Shown: in pieces, positions 41,050-50,631 of the stretch
Layout of the letters: every line of letters starts with the position of its first letter
Position numbering within the stretch: the stretch's first letter is position 1
NCBI RefSeq assembly: GCF_017566145.1
Contig: NZ_JABFCL010000006.1
Coordinates: 62,001-126,000, forward strand
Direction: 5' to 3'
Origin: Bittarella massiliensis (ex Durand et al. 2017)
GTDB lineage: Bacteria; Bacillota; Clostridia; Oscillospirales; Ruminococcaceae
DNA length: 64,000 nt
Position numbers and translations under genes: made by a program
The notes under the pieces: model-generated
Database searches by the model: none
What the model was told of the DNA's origin: nothing
Seen by the model: only the letters and a program-made list of their open reading frames with translations

Positions 41050-41773
41050 TGAACACCACCTCCAGTGGTCGCTTTGACAGGGCCCGGTGGGCCCGAACGG
41101 TTTCGACGGCGATCTCGGCCGCCCTCTCGGCGGGAAAGTGAAACTCCCCCGTGGAGATACAGCAGAAGGCCAGCGAGCGCAGCCCCCGCTCATCCGCCAG
41201 CGCCAGGCAGGCGCGGTAGCAGGCGGCCAGCTGGCGGCGGTGTTCCTCGGTCAGGGGGCCGGCCACGTAGGGACCCACCGTGTGGAGGACGTACTGGCAG
41301 GGCAGGTTGAACCCGGGGGTGATTTTGGCCCGGCCCACCGGCTCCTCCGCCCCCTGGCGGGCCATCAGCTCGGCGCAGGCCAGGCGCAGCTGCACCCCGG
41401 CATAGGTGTGGATGGCGTTGTCGATGCAGCCGTGGCAGGGGCAAAAGCAACCCAGCAGCTGGCTGTTGGCGGCGTTGACGATGCCGTCGATGCGCAGGGT
41501 GGTGATGTCCCCCCGCCAGAGGGCGATGCCCTCCTCCACCGGGGCGAGGTCCGCCCAGTCGGCAATCCCCTTGCGGGCGGTCTCCTCCTGCAAGTAGGCG
41601 TCCTGCACCTGCAAAAAGGCCTCGCTGACCGGCCTCGGCGGGCGGATATTTAAGAGGCTGCGCAACAGCCGCCACTGTCCCTCCGGCGAGGGGGGGATCG
41701 CCATCCCCTCCCCCTGCGGCCGCTCCGCCAAAAGGGCCCGCAGCAGGTAGACCCTGCGCTCGTCCTGGTTCAT
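40994..41773 (-). CDS. Zinc-dependent macrodomain protein (SirTM-linked ADP-ribosyl hydrolase)
   Basis: A 259-residue macrodomain protein of the protein-ADP-ribose hydrolase (Zn-macro) class. Features: an N-terminal helical extension of about 80 residues, IVNAANSQLLGCFCPCHGC for the ADP-ribose and zinc site, GRAKITPGFNLPCQYVLHTVGP, and AFCCISTGEFHFPAERAAE for the second ADP-ribose loop. The Cys-Cys-His-Cys set is typical of the Zn subgroup. The downstream gene overlaps by 56 bp and encodes the matching sirtuin. Together they form a writer-eraser pair for ADP-ribosylation, probably tied to redox or lipoyl metabolism. Confidence 0.88.
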   Translation of the reverse strand: MNQDERRVYLLRALLAERPQGEGMAIPPSPEGQWRLLRSLLNIRPPRPVSEAFLQVQDAYLQEETARKGIADWADLAPVEEGIALWRGDITTLRIDGIVNAANSQLLGCFCPCHGCIDNAIHTYAGVQLRLACAELMARQGAEEPVGRAKITPGFNLPCQYVLHTVGPYVAGPLTEEHRRQLAACYRACLALADERGLRSLAFCCISTGEFHFPAERAAEIAVETVRAHRALSKRPLEVVFNVFTEKDFALYRQLLGRA

Positions 41774-41862
41774 CGCTCCCTCTCCTCTCTCTTTGGGCCA
41801 TCAAAAGAGACGGCAACGCCCCCGGCCGGGCTTGCCCTGCCGGGGGAATTGGCCCCTGCCGC

Positions 41863-42486
41863 TCAATTGGGTTGTTCCACCGCCCCCACCGGGCAGGCGT
41901 CTGCGCAGTTGCCGCAGTGGATACAGTGTGCCGGGTCGATGGCGCGGGGGACCTCCGCGCTGATGCAGCCGGTGGGGCAGACCGCCCGGCAGGCCTGACA
42001 GCCGATGCAGCGGGCCGGGTCGATTCGGTAGGCCGATATCCGCACCTCCTCCCCGCCAAAGGAAAAGGTCTGGCGAAGGGGCGGCAGCTGGGAGAGGTCG
42101 AAGTACTCCCCCTCCCCCCGGTAGAGACAGAACACTTCCAGCGCCCGGCGGCTGGCCTCGGTGGGGTAGATTTTCCGCATATAGGGATTTTTCTCGAAAA
42201 TCTCCCCCAGCCGCTGCCGGCCGATGGGCCTCACCCAGCCCCGCACCGAGACGGACACAGTGGAGAGGGTGTCCTCCCCCTTCATCCCGCAAAGGGCCAG
42301 GTAGCGCCGTTTCATCAGCCGCCGGTAAAAGGCCTTGCCCCGGGCGGTGAGAAAGTAGAGGCCCCCCTCGTCGGCGAGCATCATGTCGATGGCGCAGGTG
42401 TGGGGCAGCCCCTGCTCATCCACCGTGGCGGCCACGGTGGAGTGAACCTCCCCCACCAGATAGGCCAGGCACTGCTGTGCGTTCAC
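41863..42486 (-). CDS. Flavin split-barrel protein with two 4Fe-4S ferredoxin clusters
   Basis: A 207-residue fusion. The first 140 residues are a pyridoxamine-5'-phosphate-oxidase-like split barrel that usually holds FMN (EGGLYFLTARGKAFYRRLMK). Residues 150-205 hold two ferredoxin clusters: CIGCQACRAVCPTGCI and CIHCGNCADACPVG. It could pass electrons from ferredoxin to a flavin or back, but the substrate is not known. It is 15 bp downstream of a second split-barrel gene and probably cotranscribed, both under the HxlR control region. Confidence 0.87.
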   Translation of the reverse strand: MNAQQCLAYLVGEVHSTVAATVDEQGLPHTCAIDMMLADEGGLYFLTARGKAFYRRLMKRRYLALCGMKGEDTLSTVSVSVRGWVRPIGRQRLGEIFEKNPYMRKIYPTEASRRALEVFCLYRGEGEYFDLSQLPPLRQTFSFGGEEVRISAYRIDPARCIGCQACRAVCPTGCISAEVPRAIDPAHCIHCGNCADACPVGAVEQPN

Positions 42487-42501
42487 CGCGTTCCCTCCCC
42501 C

Positions 42502-42903
42502 CTAAAGGGTGTACTCCCGGGGCGGGTTGCCGGAAAAGTCGGCGAGGACCGCCTTGGCTTCCTCCAGGTAAAAGACCACGAAGATCGGGTTGTCGGCGCT
42601 CTGGTACTGGCCCTTGACGATGGGGTTTTCCATGCAGCCCTCCTTCACCGCCCGGTCGTCTGCAAAGACGGCCTTGCCGCTCAAGCGGATCCAGGCGTAG
42701 GCGGGGCTGGAGGTGGAGACCTCCAGATAGGGGTTTTCCTGCAAGTCCTTGTAGACCTCTTTGGTGTTGTTGGTGCAAAACCAGAGTTTGCCCCCCCTCT
42801 CAAAGCAGAACATAAACGGCCGGCATTTGGGCTTGCCGTCCCGCCCCACGGTCGCCAGATACTGTACCGGGTTCTCCTGCAAAAATGTAACCACTTCGTT
42901 CAT
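42502..42903 (-). CDS. Pyridoxamine 5'-phosphate oxidase family (flavin-binding) protein
   Basis: A 133-residue split-barrel protein. The N-terminus NEVVTFLQENPVQYLATV and the phosphate-binding KCRPFMFCFERGGKLWF match the family of small FMN-binding proteins of unknown substrate found in anaerobes. AGGAGGTG lies just before the ATG. It is the first gene of a two-gene unit divergent from an hxlR-type regulator at 43100. Confidence 0.88.
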   Translation of the reverse strand: MNEVVTFLQENPVQYLATVGRDGKPKCRPFMFCFERGGKLWFCTNNTKEVYKDLQENPYLEVSTSSPAYAWIRLSGKAVFADDRAVKEGCMENPIVKGQYQSADNPIFVVFYLEEAKAVLADFSGNPPREYTL

Positions 42904-42997
42904 TTAAAAGCACCTCCTGTGTCGCTTAGGGGGAGGAGTTGACTTTTCCCTCCCACAACCCTATACTAGTCCCACAGACACTTTTCGTAAAGTACGC

Positions 42998-43015
42998 ACT
43001 ACAAAGTGGTGTAGT
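42998..43015. promoter_or_regulatory. Candidate HxlR-family operator
   Basis: ACTACA-AAGTGG-TGTAGT is a perfect inverted repeat in the divergent region between the two gene sets. HxlR regulators bind such palindromes near their own genes; the actual use is inferred. Confidence 0.5.
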
Positions 43016-43099
43016 TACCAAATGGAAACCATCGTATAACCGTGCGGTTTTTAGAGGAACTTTCTCCCTCCCCCGCGCACGGAAAAAGGAGGAGTCGAG

Positions 43100-43429
43100 A
43101 TGGAAAAACAGCTGCCCGCCTGCCCGGTGGAGACCACCCTCACCCTCATCGGCGACAAGTGGAAGGTGCTGATCCTGCGGGACCTGCTCTCCGGCACCAA
43201 GCGCTTCGGCGAACTCAAGCGCTCCATCGGCAGCGTCTCGCAAAAGGTGCTCACCGCCCAACTGCGAGCCATGGAGGCAAGCGGCCTGGTGCGCCGCAAG
43301 GTCTACGCCGAGGTGCCGCCCCGGGTGGAGTACACCCTCACCGAGACCGGGTACAGCCTCCGCCCCATCCTCGACGCCATGTGGGCCTGGGGCGAACACT
43401 ACAAGGCCCAAAATACCCCCTCCGCCTAG
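43100..43429 (+). CDS. HxlR family transcriptional regulator
   Basis: A 109-residue winged-helix protein. The conserved start CPVETTLTLIGDKWKVLILRDL (in part) and FGELKRSIGSVSQKVLTAQL are the HxlR signature; the wing is PPRVEYTLTETG. HxlR proteins react to aldehydes, redox change or quinones and control oxidoreductases next to them. It is divergent from the flavin/ferredoxin genes, which are the likely targets, with a palindrome between them. AAGGAGGAG before the ATG. Confidence 0.92.
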   Translation: MEKQLPACPVETTLTLIGDKWKVLILRDLLSGTKRFGELKRSIGSVSQKVLTAQLRAMEASGLVRRKVYAEVPPRVEYTLTETGYSLRPILDAMWAWGEHYKAQNTPSA

Positions 43430-43439
43430 GCAAGAGAGA

Positions 43440-43486
43440 AGAGGGCGGGCTGCCGGTCCTTCGCCGGCAACCCGCCCTCTCTTTTA
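43440..43486 (+). terminator. Terminator of hxlR
   Basis: AGAGGGCGGG pairs with CCCGCCCTCT over an inner TGCCGG/CCGGCA stem and is followed by CTTTT. Confidence 0.82.
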
Positions 43487-43565
43487 TCGTTTCTCTTCTG
43501 CCGCCATTTCATCGGGGCAGCGGGACAAACAATCGGCGCAGGGGCTGTTCTCCCGCCGCCCGCGC

Positions 43566-43616
43566 AAAGACGCGCGCCCTGCGGCGTGGCGAGAAGCCGT
43601 GTCACAGGGCGCGCGT
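43566..43616 (-). terminator. Hairpin after the topoisomerase A-type gene
   Basis: AAGACGCGCGCCCTG with its complement encloses 21 bases. The T-run is short (TCTTTG), so termination is likely but not strong. Confidence 0.55.
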
Positions 43617-43643
43617 CTTTGTCTGAAAAAAAGCTCTCCGCCG

Positions 43644-45884
43644 TCAGCCCAAAGTCAGCTGGCTGGCCAGGTCCTCCGGGGCGATCTTGGCCCCCATGGA
43701 GGGGATGGTCTTGGTGCGGTAGCGGTGCTCGTCGGCCAGTTCGGCCTCCTGCAGGGGACGCACGCTCTGCAATACCGCCTTTTTGGTCAGCTTGATGCCC
43801 GCCACCCCCTGGGTGTTCTTGGTCTGCTTGGGGGCGATGAGGGCCGAGTTGACAATGAGCATCCGGTCCAGCGAGGTGCGCAGCAGATACTCCCTGTCCT
43901 CAAGGGCGCAATCAATGGCCACCAGGGGGGATTTATCGCTGTACGCGCCCACCAGCTTTTTGCGGTTGGTCTTGGTCCGGTAGGCCGAGAGGCCCACCTT
44001 GGCCACCTTGCCGTTTTCAAAGAAGAAGAGCATATACCCCTCAAAGGTCTTGGTGGCCACCATGTAGAGGCACTTCTCCCCCGGTTCCATCTCCAGCTTG
44101 GCGGGAATAAAGTCCCCGATGAGGCTGGCCTTGGTGTCGGCAAAGTCGGCGCAGCGGGCCTTGTAGACCTGCTGGCGGTCGGTGAAGAAGAGCAGTTCGC
44201 AGTCGTTGTTGGCATCCATCTCCTGGGCGATGAAGTCCCCCTCCTTGAGCTTGTGCACCTGGCTCATCCGCCAGGACTGGGGGGTGATCTTCTTGAAGTA
44301 GCCCTCGGCGGTGAAGAACAGGCGCACCTCGTAGCTCTGCACCTGCTCCTCCTCCGGCTCGTAGACGTACTCGTCCACATAGCTGATCTCGGTGCGGCGG
44401 TCCTGGCCGTACTTGGCCATCACCTCTTTGAGCTCGCCGATGATGATCCTGTCCAGCTTCTTCTGGCTGCCGAGAATCTCCTCCATCTCGGCGATCTCCG
44501 CCTTCAGGCTCTCGATCTCGCTGGTGCGGGCGAGGATGTACTCCCGATTGAGGTGGCGCAGCTTGATCTCGGCCACATAGTCGGCCTGAATCTTGTCGAT
44601 GCCAAAGCCGATCATCAGGTTGGGGACAACCTCCTGCTCCTCCCTGGTCTCCCGCACAATGCGGATGGCCTTGTCGATGTCCAGCAAAATCTTTTCGAGC
44701 CCCAGCAGCAGGTGCAGCCGGGCCTTTTTCTTCTCCAAATCGAAGTAGACCCGGCGGCGGACGCACTCCCGGCGAAAGGCCGTCCACTCCTGCAGCAGTT
44801 CCCGCACCCCCATCACCCGGGGCGACCCGGCGATGAGGACGTTGAAGTTGCAGGAGAAGTTGTCCTGCAGGGGGGTCATTCGGTAGAGTTTGGCCATCAG
44901 CTTGTCCGGCTCCACCCGGCGCTTTAGGTCGATGGCGATCTTGAGCCCCCCCAGGTCGGTCTCGTCGCGGATGTCGTTTATCTCCCGCAGCTTGCCCTGT
45001 TTGGAGAGGTCGATGATCTTGTCGATGATGGCCTCCACCGTGGTGGTGGGGGGGATCTCGGTGATCTCCAGGCAGTTTTCCCTCTCGTCGTAGCGGTACT
45101 TGGCGCGAATTTTAAAGCTGCCCCGCCCGGTGTCGATCACCTTGCGAAGCTCCGCCTCGTCGTAGAGATAGATGCCCCCCACCGGGAAGTCGGGGGCCTT
45201 GATGGTCTCGCTGATGTCGCAGTTCGGGTCTTTGAGGATGCCGATGGTGGCCTCGCAGACCTCCCGCAGGTTGAAGGAGCAGATGGCGCTGGCCATCCCC
45301 ACGGCGATGCCCAGGTTGGCGTTGACCAGGATGGTGGGAAAGGTGGCCGGCAGCAGGGTGGGCTCCTTCATGGTGTTGTCGTAGTTGTCGACAAAGTCCA
45401 CCGTGTCCTTGTCGATGTCGCGAAAGAGCTCCTCGGCGATGGGGTCCAGCTTGGCCTCGGTGTACCGGGAAGCGGCGTAGGCCATATCCCGGGAATAGGC
45501 CTTGCCGAAGTTGCCCTTGGAGTCCACATAGGGGTGCAGCAGGGTCTGGTTTCCCTTGGAGAGGCGGACCATGGTCTCGTAGATGGCGGCGTCCCCGTGG
45601 GGGTTGAGTTTCATGGTCTCGCCCACGATGCGGGCCGACTTGCTGCGCCCGCCCTTGAGCAGCCCCATCTTGTACATGGTGTAGAGGATCTTGCGGTGGG
45701 CGGGCTTGAAGCCGTCGATCTCGGGGATGGCCCGGGAGACGATGACGCTCATGGCGTAGGGCATGTAGTTTTCCTGCAGGGTGTTGGTGATGGGCTGTTC
45801 CACCACGATCCCCGCCCCGGCGATCTCGGCGTTGGGAATGGCCCGCTTCTGCCGCGGGGCCTCTTTTTTCTTCTTGGGTGCCAT
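43644..45884 (-). CDS. parC: DNA topoisomerase (ATP-hydrolysing) subunit A, ParC/GyrA-like
   Basis: A 746-residue type IIA topoisomerase breakage-reunion subunit. The catalytic Tyr is in AASRYTEAKLDPI. The winged helix and tower region (GDAAIYETMVRLSKGNQ) are present. The C-terminal beta-pinwheel has six blades but no GyrA box of the QRRGGKG type, so decatenation (topo IV-like) is more likely than negative supercoiling. Its partner B subunit is 42 bp upstream. It belongs to a divergent clostridial pair and may act beside the main gyrase. Confidence 0.88.
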   Translation of the reverse strand: MAPKKKKEAPRQKRAIPNAEIAGAGIVVEQPITNTLQENYMPYAMSVIVSRAIPEIDGFKPAHRKILYTMYKMGLLKGGRSKSARIVGETMKLNPHGDAAIYETMVRLSKGNQTLLHPYVDSKGNFGKAYSRDMAYAASRYTEAKLDPIAEELFRDIDKDTVDFVDNYDNTMKEPTLLPATFPTILVNANLGIAVGMASAICSFNLREVCEATIGILKDPNCDISETIKAPDFPVGGIYLYDEAELRKVIDTGRGSFKIRAKYRYDERENCLEITEIPPTTTVEAIIDKIIDLSKQGKLREINDIRDETDLGGLKIAIDLKRRVEPDKLMAKLYRMTPLQDNFSCNFNVLIAGSPRVMGVRELLQEWTAFRRECVRRRVYFDLEKKKARLHLLLGLEKILLDIDKAIRIVRETREEQEVVPNLMIGFGIDKIQADYVAEIKLRHLNREYILARTSEIESLKAEIAEMEEILGSQKKLDRIIIGELKEVMAKYGQDRRTEISYVDEYVYEPEEEQVQSYEVRLFFTAEGYFKKITPQSWRMSQVHKLKEGDFIAQEMDANNDCELLFFTDRQQVYKARCADFADTKASLIGDFIPAKLEMEPGEKCLYMVATKTFEGYMLFFFENGKVAKVGLSAYRTKTNRKKLVGAYSDKSPLVAIDCALEDREYLLRTSLDRMLIVNSALIAPKQTKNTQGVAGIKLTKKAVLQSVRPLQEAELADEHRYRTKTIPSMGAKIAPEDLASQLTLG

Positions 45885-45926
45885 ATCATTTCCCTCTCAA
45901 AAGCGTTTTTCTGGGGCGCGTCTGGG

Positions 45927-47906
45927 TCAGGACACATCCAGCATGTCCAGGTAGTCCTGTCCCCGCTCGGCGATAAACGCCTTGCGGCCGGCCAGGTTGT
46001 CCCCCAACAGGATGTCAAACATGGCGGCGGTCTCCTCCACCGAATCGGGGGTGACCTTGATCAGCCGCCGGCTCTCGGGGTTCATGGTGGTCATCCACAT
46101 CATATCCGGGTCGTTTTCCCCCAGCCCCTTGGAGCGCTGGATAGTGTATTTCTGGTTGCCGATCTCCCGCAGCATATCGGTCTTTTCGCTCTCGTTGTAG
46201 GCAAAGTAGACCTTGTCCTTGGTGGTGATCTCGTAGAGGGGGGACTCGGCAATGAACACATATCCCTCCCGGATGAGGGTGGGGGTCAGCCGGTAGAGCA
46301 TGGTGAGGATCAGGGTGCGAATCTGAAAGCCGTCCACGTCGGCGTCGGTGCAGATGATGACCTTGTTCCACTTGAGCTGGTCCAGGTTGAAGTTCAAGAG
46401 GTCCTTGTTGGCCTTGCTCTTGACCTCGACCCCGCAGCCCAGCACCTTGATGAGGTCGGTGATGATCTCGCTCTTGAAGATCTTGTCGTACTCGGCTTTG
46501 AGGCAGTTGAGGATCTTCCCCCGCACCGGGATGATGGCCTGGAACTCGGCGTCCCGCGAGAGCTTGCAGGCCCCCAGGGCCGAGTCTCCCTCCACGATGT
46601 AGACCTCCCGCCGGGAGACGTCCTTGGTGCGGCAGTCCACAAACTTCTGCACCCGGTTTGCCATGTCGATGGTGGCGGTGAGGGTCTTTTTCAGGTTTTT
46701 GCGGGTGTTTTCCGCCTTCTCCCGGCTGCGCTTGTTGATGAGCACCTGGTCGGCGATCTTCCCCGCCTCCTCCGGCTGCTCGATGAAGTAGACCTCCAGT
46801 GAGCGCTTGAGAAAGTCGGTCATGGCCTGGGCGATAAAGGCGTTGGTGATGGATTTTTTGGTCTGGTTTTCATAGGAGGTCTGGGTCGAGAAGGAGGAGG
46901 AGACCAGCACCAGCGCATCGGCCACGTCCTGGTAGGTGACCTTGCTCTCCCCCTTGAGATACTTGGCGTTTTGCTTCAAGTAGGCGTCGATCTGGTAGAC
47001 AAAGGCCGTTTTCACCGCCCGCTCAGGGGAGCCGCCGTGCTCCAGGAAACTGGAGTTGTGGTAGTACTCCACCACCTGGCGCCGGTTGGAAAAGCAGCAG
47101 GCCACTGACAGCTTCACCTTGTAGTCCTGCTTGTCGGCCCGGTCCCGGCCGGCCGTCTCGGTCTGCCAGTACTGGACAGCGGTGAGGGTGTCCTCCCCCG
47201 CCAGCTCCTGCACATAGTCCTTGATGCCGTTTTCGTACCGGTAGGTAAACTCCTCAAAGCCCCCATCCCCCTCCGCCCGCAGCAGAAAGAGAACCCCGGG
47301 ATTGACCACCGCCTGGCGCTTGATGGTCTCCTGGTAGTACTCCAGGGGGATGTCGATGGCGGTGAAGACGTCCAGGTCGAGCCGCCAGCGGATGCGGGTG
47401 CCGGTCTTTTTGCGGGTGGTGGGTTCCTTTTGCAGCTCCCCCACTGGCTCGCCCTTTCGAAAGTGCATCTCGTAGCGAAAACCGCCCTGGTAGATTTCCA
47501 CGTCCATGTATTCGCTGGCGTACTGGGTGGCGCAGAGCCCCAAGCCGTTGAGGCCCAGGGAGTACTCGTAGTTGTCCCCGCCCTGGCCGTACTTGCCGCC
47601 GGCATAGAGCTCGCAGAACACCAGTTCCCAGTTGTACTTTTTCTCCCGGGGGTTGTAGTCCACCGGGATGCCCCGGCCGAAATCCTCCACCTCGATGGAG
47701 TTGTCCCGGTACTTGGTGACCACGATCTTGTCGCCAAAGCCCGCACGGGCCTCGTCGATGGAGTTGGAGAGGATTTCAAAGACCGAGTGCTCGCAGCCCT
47801 CCAGCCCGTCTGAACCAAAAATAACACCGGGGCGCTTGCGGACCCGGTCAGCCCCTTTTAGGGCGGTGATGCTTTCGTTGCCGTACTGTTTGGCTTTCGC
47901 TGTCAT
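45927..47906 (-). CDS. parE: DNA topoisomerase (ATP-hydrolysing) subunit B, ParE/GyrB-like
   Basis: A 659-residue ATPase subunit. The GHKL ATP site shows as ILSNSIDEARAGFGDKIVV, FGRGIPVDYN and LNGLGLCATQYAS. The TOPRIM metal sites are YIVEGDSALGACK and CTDADVDGFQIRT. The ATG at 47906 starts the normal MTAKAKQYGNESI; the upstream in-frame stretch is spurious. It is promoted from TTGACA-N18-TACTCT at 48014-48043 and cotranscribed with the A subunit. Confidence 0.9.
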   Translation of the reverse strand: MTAKAKQYGNESITALKGADRVRKRPGVIFGSDGLEGCEHSVFEILSNSIDEARAGFGDKIVVTKYRDNSIEVEDFGRGIPVDYNPREKKYNWELVFCELYAGGKYGQGGDNYEYSLGLNGLGLCATQYASEYMDVEIYQGGFRYEMHFRKGEPVGELQKEPTTRKKTGTRIRWRLDLDVFTAIDIPLEYYQETIKRQAVVNPGVLFLLRAEGDGGFEEFTYRYENGIKDYVQELAGEDTLTAVQYWQTETAGRDRADKQDYKVKLSVACCFSNRRQVVEYYHNSSFLEHGGSPERAVKTAFVYQIDAYLKQNAKYLKGESKVTYQDVADALVLVSSSFSTQTSYENQTKKSITNAFIAQAMTDFLKRSLEVYFIEQPEEAGKIADQVLINKRSREKAENTRKNLKKTLTATIDMANRVQKFVDCRTKDVSRREVYIVEGDSALGACKLSRDAEFQAIIPVRGKILNCLKAEYDKIFKSEIITDLIKVLGCGVEVKSKANKDLLNFNLDQLKWNKVIICTDADVDGFQIRTLILTMLYRLTPTLIREGYVFIAESPLYEITTKDKVYFAYNESEKTDMLREIGNQKYTIQRSKGLGENDPDMMWMTTMNPESRRLIKVTPDSVEETAAMFDILLGDNLAGRKAFIAERGQDYLDMLDVS

Positions 47907-48013
47907 ATCTGCTCTACATCCTTTTTCTCTGTCGGTGCGGCGTCGGATAACGGGAGCGGCGCCCGGCGAACCCCCTGGATCAAGGGGCGGCGGGCGCACT
48001 TCCCAACTTTATT

Positions 48014-48043
48014 AGAGTATCTCAAAACAGGGCGGACTGTCAA
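48014..48043 (-). promoter_or_regulatory. Promoter of the topoisomerase operon
   Basis: Minus strand: TTGACA (48038-48043), 18-bp spacer, TACTCT (48014-48019), about 100 bp before the parE start. Confidence 0.65.
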
Positions 48044-48552
48044 GGGCCGGCAGCCGTCTTTGGTGATTCTGCGCCCTTTTTGCCCGCTTATACGCCGCGC
48101 CGGAACGCGCGTCAAAGGGGAGGCGCGGGGAGGCGGCTGCTCAATGGGCCATTCCCCCGCCGCCCGTCCTTTTTCCGACAGACAGATGGGGCATCTCCAT
48201 GCCTTTTCGGGCGGCTTTCGGTGCGGCCGTGCCGCCCCCCGCTCCAAGGAAAGGCCGCGACAATTCACCGCCAGGCGGGTCCCCCTCGGCGCACACAGGG
48301 CGTCTTTCCCGCCCACCGGCAGCGCAGACCGGTTGTCACCTCCCTCGCATTAGATGTTGGCGGCCCAGCAGACAGCTTTTTTCTGTAGCAGAGCCGGGGG
48401 GCGCAGTCACCTCCAGAAAAAAGGGGGGCAATACGGCCAGGGAGAAGGCGGCCTGTAAGAGGCGCCCATCCCACGCCGGGGAAAAACCGGGACAGGGGCG
48501 ACAGCCAAAAGGAGGAGTGCAGCGGCCGGGCCGGCGGCTCCCTGCGGGCGGG
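48044..48552. other. Intergenic region, no gene recognised
   Basis: About 500 bp of GC-rich DNA between ftsH and the topoisomerase pair. Open frames occur but none has a plausible start, composition or recognisable product. No tRNA or repeat was found. Confidence 0.45.
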
Positions 48553-48590
48553 TGCAAAAAGGCGGCTGCCGAAATACCGGCAGCCGCCTG
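48553..48590 (-). terminator. Intrinsic terminator of the ftsH chain
   Basis: Minus strand: GGCGGCTGCCG pairs with CGGCAGCCGCC over GTATTT and is followed by TTTTTG. Confidence 0.88.
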
Positions 48591-48610
48591 TCTCAGGTCG
48601 GTGCAAAGGG

Positions 48611-50602
48611 CTATTCTTTCGCTTCCTCCCTGTTTTCGCCCTCACCCGCATCGGGCTGGGCCGCGGAATCGGGAGGCGTCGGCAGACCGCCGTTCCCCTC
48701 GGGCAAAACCGGGGGATCGCCCGCCGGAGCCGAAAGGGCCGGAGCCGCCTCTTCCCCTTCCAACATGGGGGTCTCCATCAACTTGATGAAGGTCTCGCCG
48801 TCGACCTTTTCGTATTCCAGCAGGACCTTGGCCACGGTGTGCAGGGCGTCGGTGTGCTCCTCCAGAATGGTTTTGGCCTGGCTGTACGCCTTGTCGATGA
48901 TGGCCCGCATCTCCTTGTCGATCTTGGAGGCCACCTCTTCGGAGTAGTTGCGCGCCTGGTTGAGGTCGCGCCCCAAAAACACCTCTTGCTGGTCGGTGCC
49001 GTAGACCAGGGGGCCCAACTCCTTGGAGAAGCCGTAGCGGGTGACCATTGCCCGGGCGATGTTGGTGGCCCGCTCGATGTCGTTGGAGGCGCCGGTGGAG
49101 ATGTCGTCGAGCATCAGCGACTCGGCCACCCGGCCGCCCAGCAGGGTGACGATGTCCTCAAACATCTGGGAGCGGGTGCGGTAGTTGCGGTCCTCCTTCG
49201 GCAGGCTCATGGTGTAGCCGCCCGCCTGGCCCCGGGGGACGATGGAAATCTGGTGAACCGGGTCCTGGGACTTGCAGTAGTAGGTGACGATGGCGTGGCC
49301 CGCCTCGTGGTAGGCCGTAAGACGGCGCTCCTTGTCGGAGACCACCCGGCTCTTCTTTTCAGGGCCGGCCACCACCTTGATGGTGGCTTCCTGAATGTCG
49401 GCCTCGGTGATGGCCTTGCGGTTTCTGCGGGCTGCCAACAGGGCCGCCTCGTTGAGGAGGTTGGCCAGGTCTGCGCCGGTAAAACCGCCTGTGGTCTTGG
49501 CGATGACGCCCAGGTCCACATCGGGGCCCAGGGGTTTGTTGCGGGCGTGCACCTGAAGGATCTCCTCCCGGCCCTTGATGTCGGGGTAGCCCACATAGAC
49601 CTCGCGGTCAAAGCGGCCGGGCCGCAGCAGGGCGGGGTCGAGGACATCGCGGCGGTTGGTGGCGGCGATGACAATGACCCCCTCGTTGGCGCCAAAGCCG
49701 TCCAGTTCCACCAGCAGCTGGTTGAGGGTCTGTTCCCGCTCGTCGTTGCCGCCGCCCAGGCCGGCGCCGCGCTGGCGGCCGACCGCGTCGATCTCGTCGA
49801 TGAAGATGATGCTGGGGGCGCTCTTCTTGGCCTGGTCAAAGAGATCGCGCACCCGGGAGGCGCCCACGCCGACAAACATCTCCACAAAATCGGAGCCGGA
49901 GATGGAGTAAAAGGGGACCTTGGCCTCCCCCGCCACCGCCTTGGCCAACAGGGTCTTGCCGGTGCCCGGGGGGCCGATGAGCAGCACCCCTTTGGGGATG
50001 CGGGCGCCCAGGGAGGAGAACTGGCCGGGGTTTTTGAGAAACTCCACCACCTCGCGCAGCTCTTCCTTCTCCTCGTCGGCGCCGGCCACGTCCTGGAAGG
50101 TGACCCGGTTAGGGCCCTCCCCCTGCTGGGGTTTGACCTTGGCCTTGCCGAAGGAATTCATCTTGCCGCCGCTGCCCGCAGACTGGCGGAACATGAAAAA
50201 CCACAGCAGCGCCATCCCGCCGATGAGCAGCACGTAGGGGATCATGGCCGCCCACCAGGGGGCCTCCACCGGCGGGGTGTAGTCGTACTCAATGGGGGCG
50301 TCGGCGTGTTTTTCGTTGTACTCGAGCACGCCGGGCTCCACATGGTCCACAAACATCTTTACATTGGGCACGTTGTAGGTGATGGTCTCCTCCTGGCCCC
50401 GCAGCTTGGCCTTGAGTTCCCCGCTGCCGAAATCCAGGGTGAACTTCTCCACCTTCTGGTCGTCAAAATACCCGATGACTTCTTGGTAGGTTCTGGTCTC
50501 GCCCGTCTTGAGGTTGAGCAGGACGAAGGCGCAGACCACCAGCCCCAACAGGATGAGTACATAGATTCCTGTGCCGGAGCCTTTCCCTCTCTTTTTTGTC
50601 AA
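48611..50602 (-). CDS. ftsH: ATP-dependent zinc metalloprotease FtsH
   Basis: A 663-residue membrane AAA+ protease that removes damaged membrane and short-lived proteins. Two transmembrane helices (about residues 12-28 and 115-135) flank an outside domain. The Walker A is [16 protein letters not shown], the second region [16 protein letters not shown], and the zinc site [11 protein letters not shown]. The C-terminal tail is acidic and proline-rich (residues 625-663) and not conserved. It is the last gene of the minus-strand chain and follows hpt, as in most Firmicutes (tilS-hpt-ftsH). Confidence 0.96.
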   Translation of the reverse strand: MTKKRGKGSGTGIYVLILLGLVVCAFVLLNLKTGETRTYQEVIGYFDDQKVEKFTLDFGSGELKAKLRGQEETITYNVPNVKMFVDHVEPGVLEYNEKHADAPIEYDYTPPVEAPWWAAMIPYVLLIGGMALLWFFMFRQSAGSGGKMNSFGKAKVKPQQGEGPNRVTFQDVAGADEEKEELREVVEFLKNPGQFSSLGARIPKGVLLIGPPGTGKTLLAKAVAGEAKVPFYSISGSDFVEMFVGVGASRVRDLFDQAKKSAPSIIFIDEIDAVGRQRGAGLGGGNDEREQTLNQLLVELDGFGANEGVIVIAATNRRDVLDPALLRPGRFDREVYVGYPDIKGREEILQVHARNKPLGPDVDLGVIAKTTGGFTGADLANLLNEAALLAARRNRKAITEADIQEATIKVVAGPEKKSRVVSDKERRLTAYHEAGHAIVTYYCKSQDPVHQISIVPRGQAGGYTMSLPKEDRNYRTRSQMFEDIVTLLGGRVAESLMLDDISTGASNDIERATNIARAMVTRYGFSKELGPLVYGTDQQEVFLGRDLNQARNYSEEVASKIDKEMRAIIDKAYSQAKTILEEHTDALHTVAKVLLEYEKVDGETFIKLMETPMLEGEEAAPALSAPAGDPPVLPEGNGGLPTPPDSAAQPDAGEGENREEAKE

Positions 50603-50631
50603 CGGCTTAGCCTCCTAACTGACTGCTTTTG

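Noticed and set aside
40994..41193. Longer sirtuin start inside the macrodomain gene
   Set aside because: The added 48 residues are a low-complexity shadow; ATG 41049 has a strong GGAGG site and begins the normal protein.
48044..48552. Frames of 70-200 codons between ftsH and parE
   Set aside because: No ribosome sites, no recognisable domains; the frames arise from GC-rich sequence.
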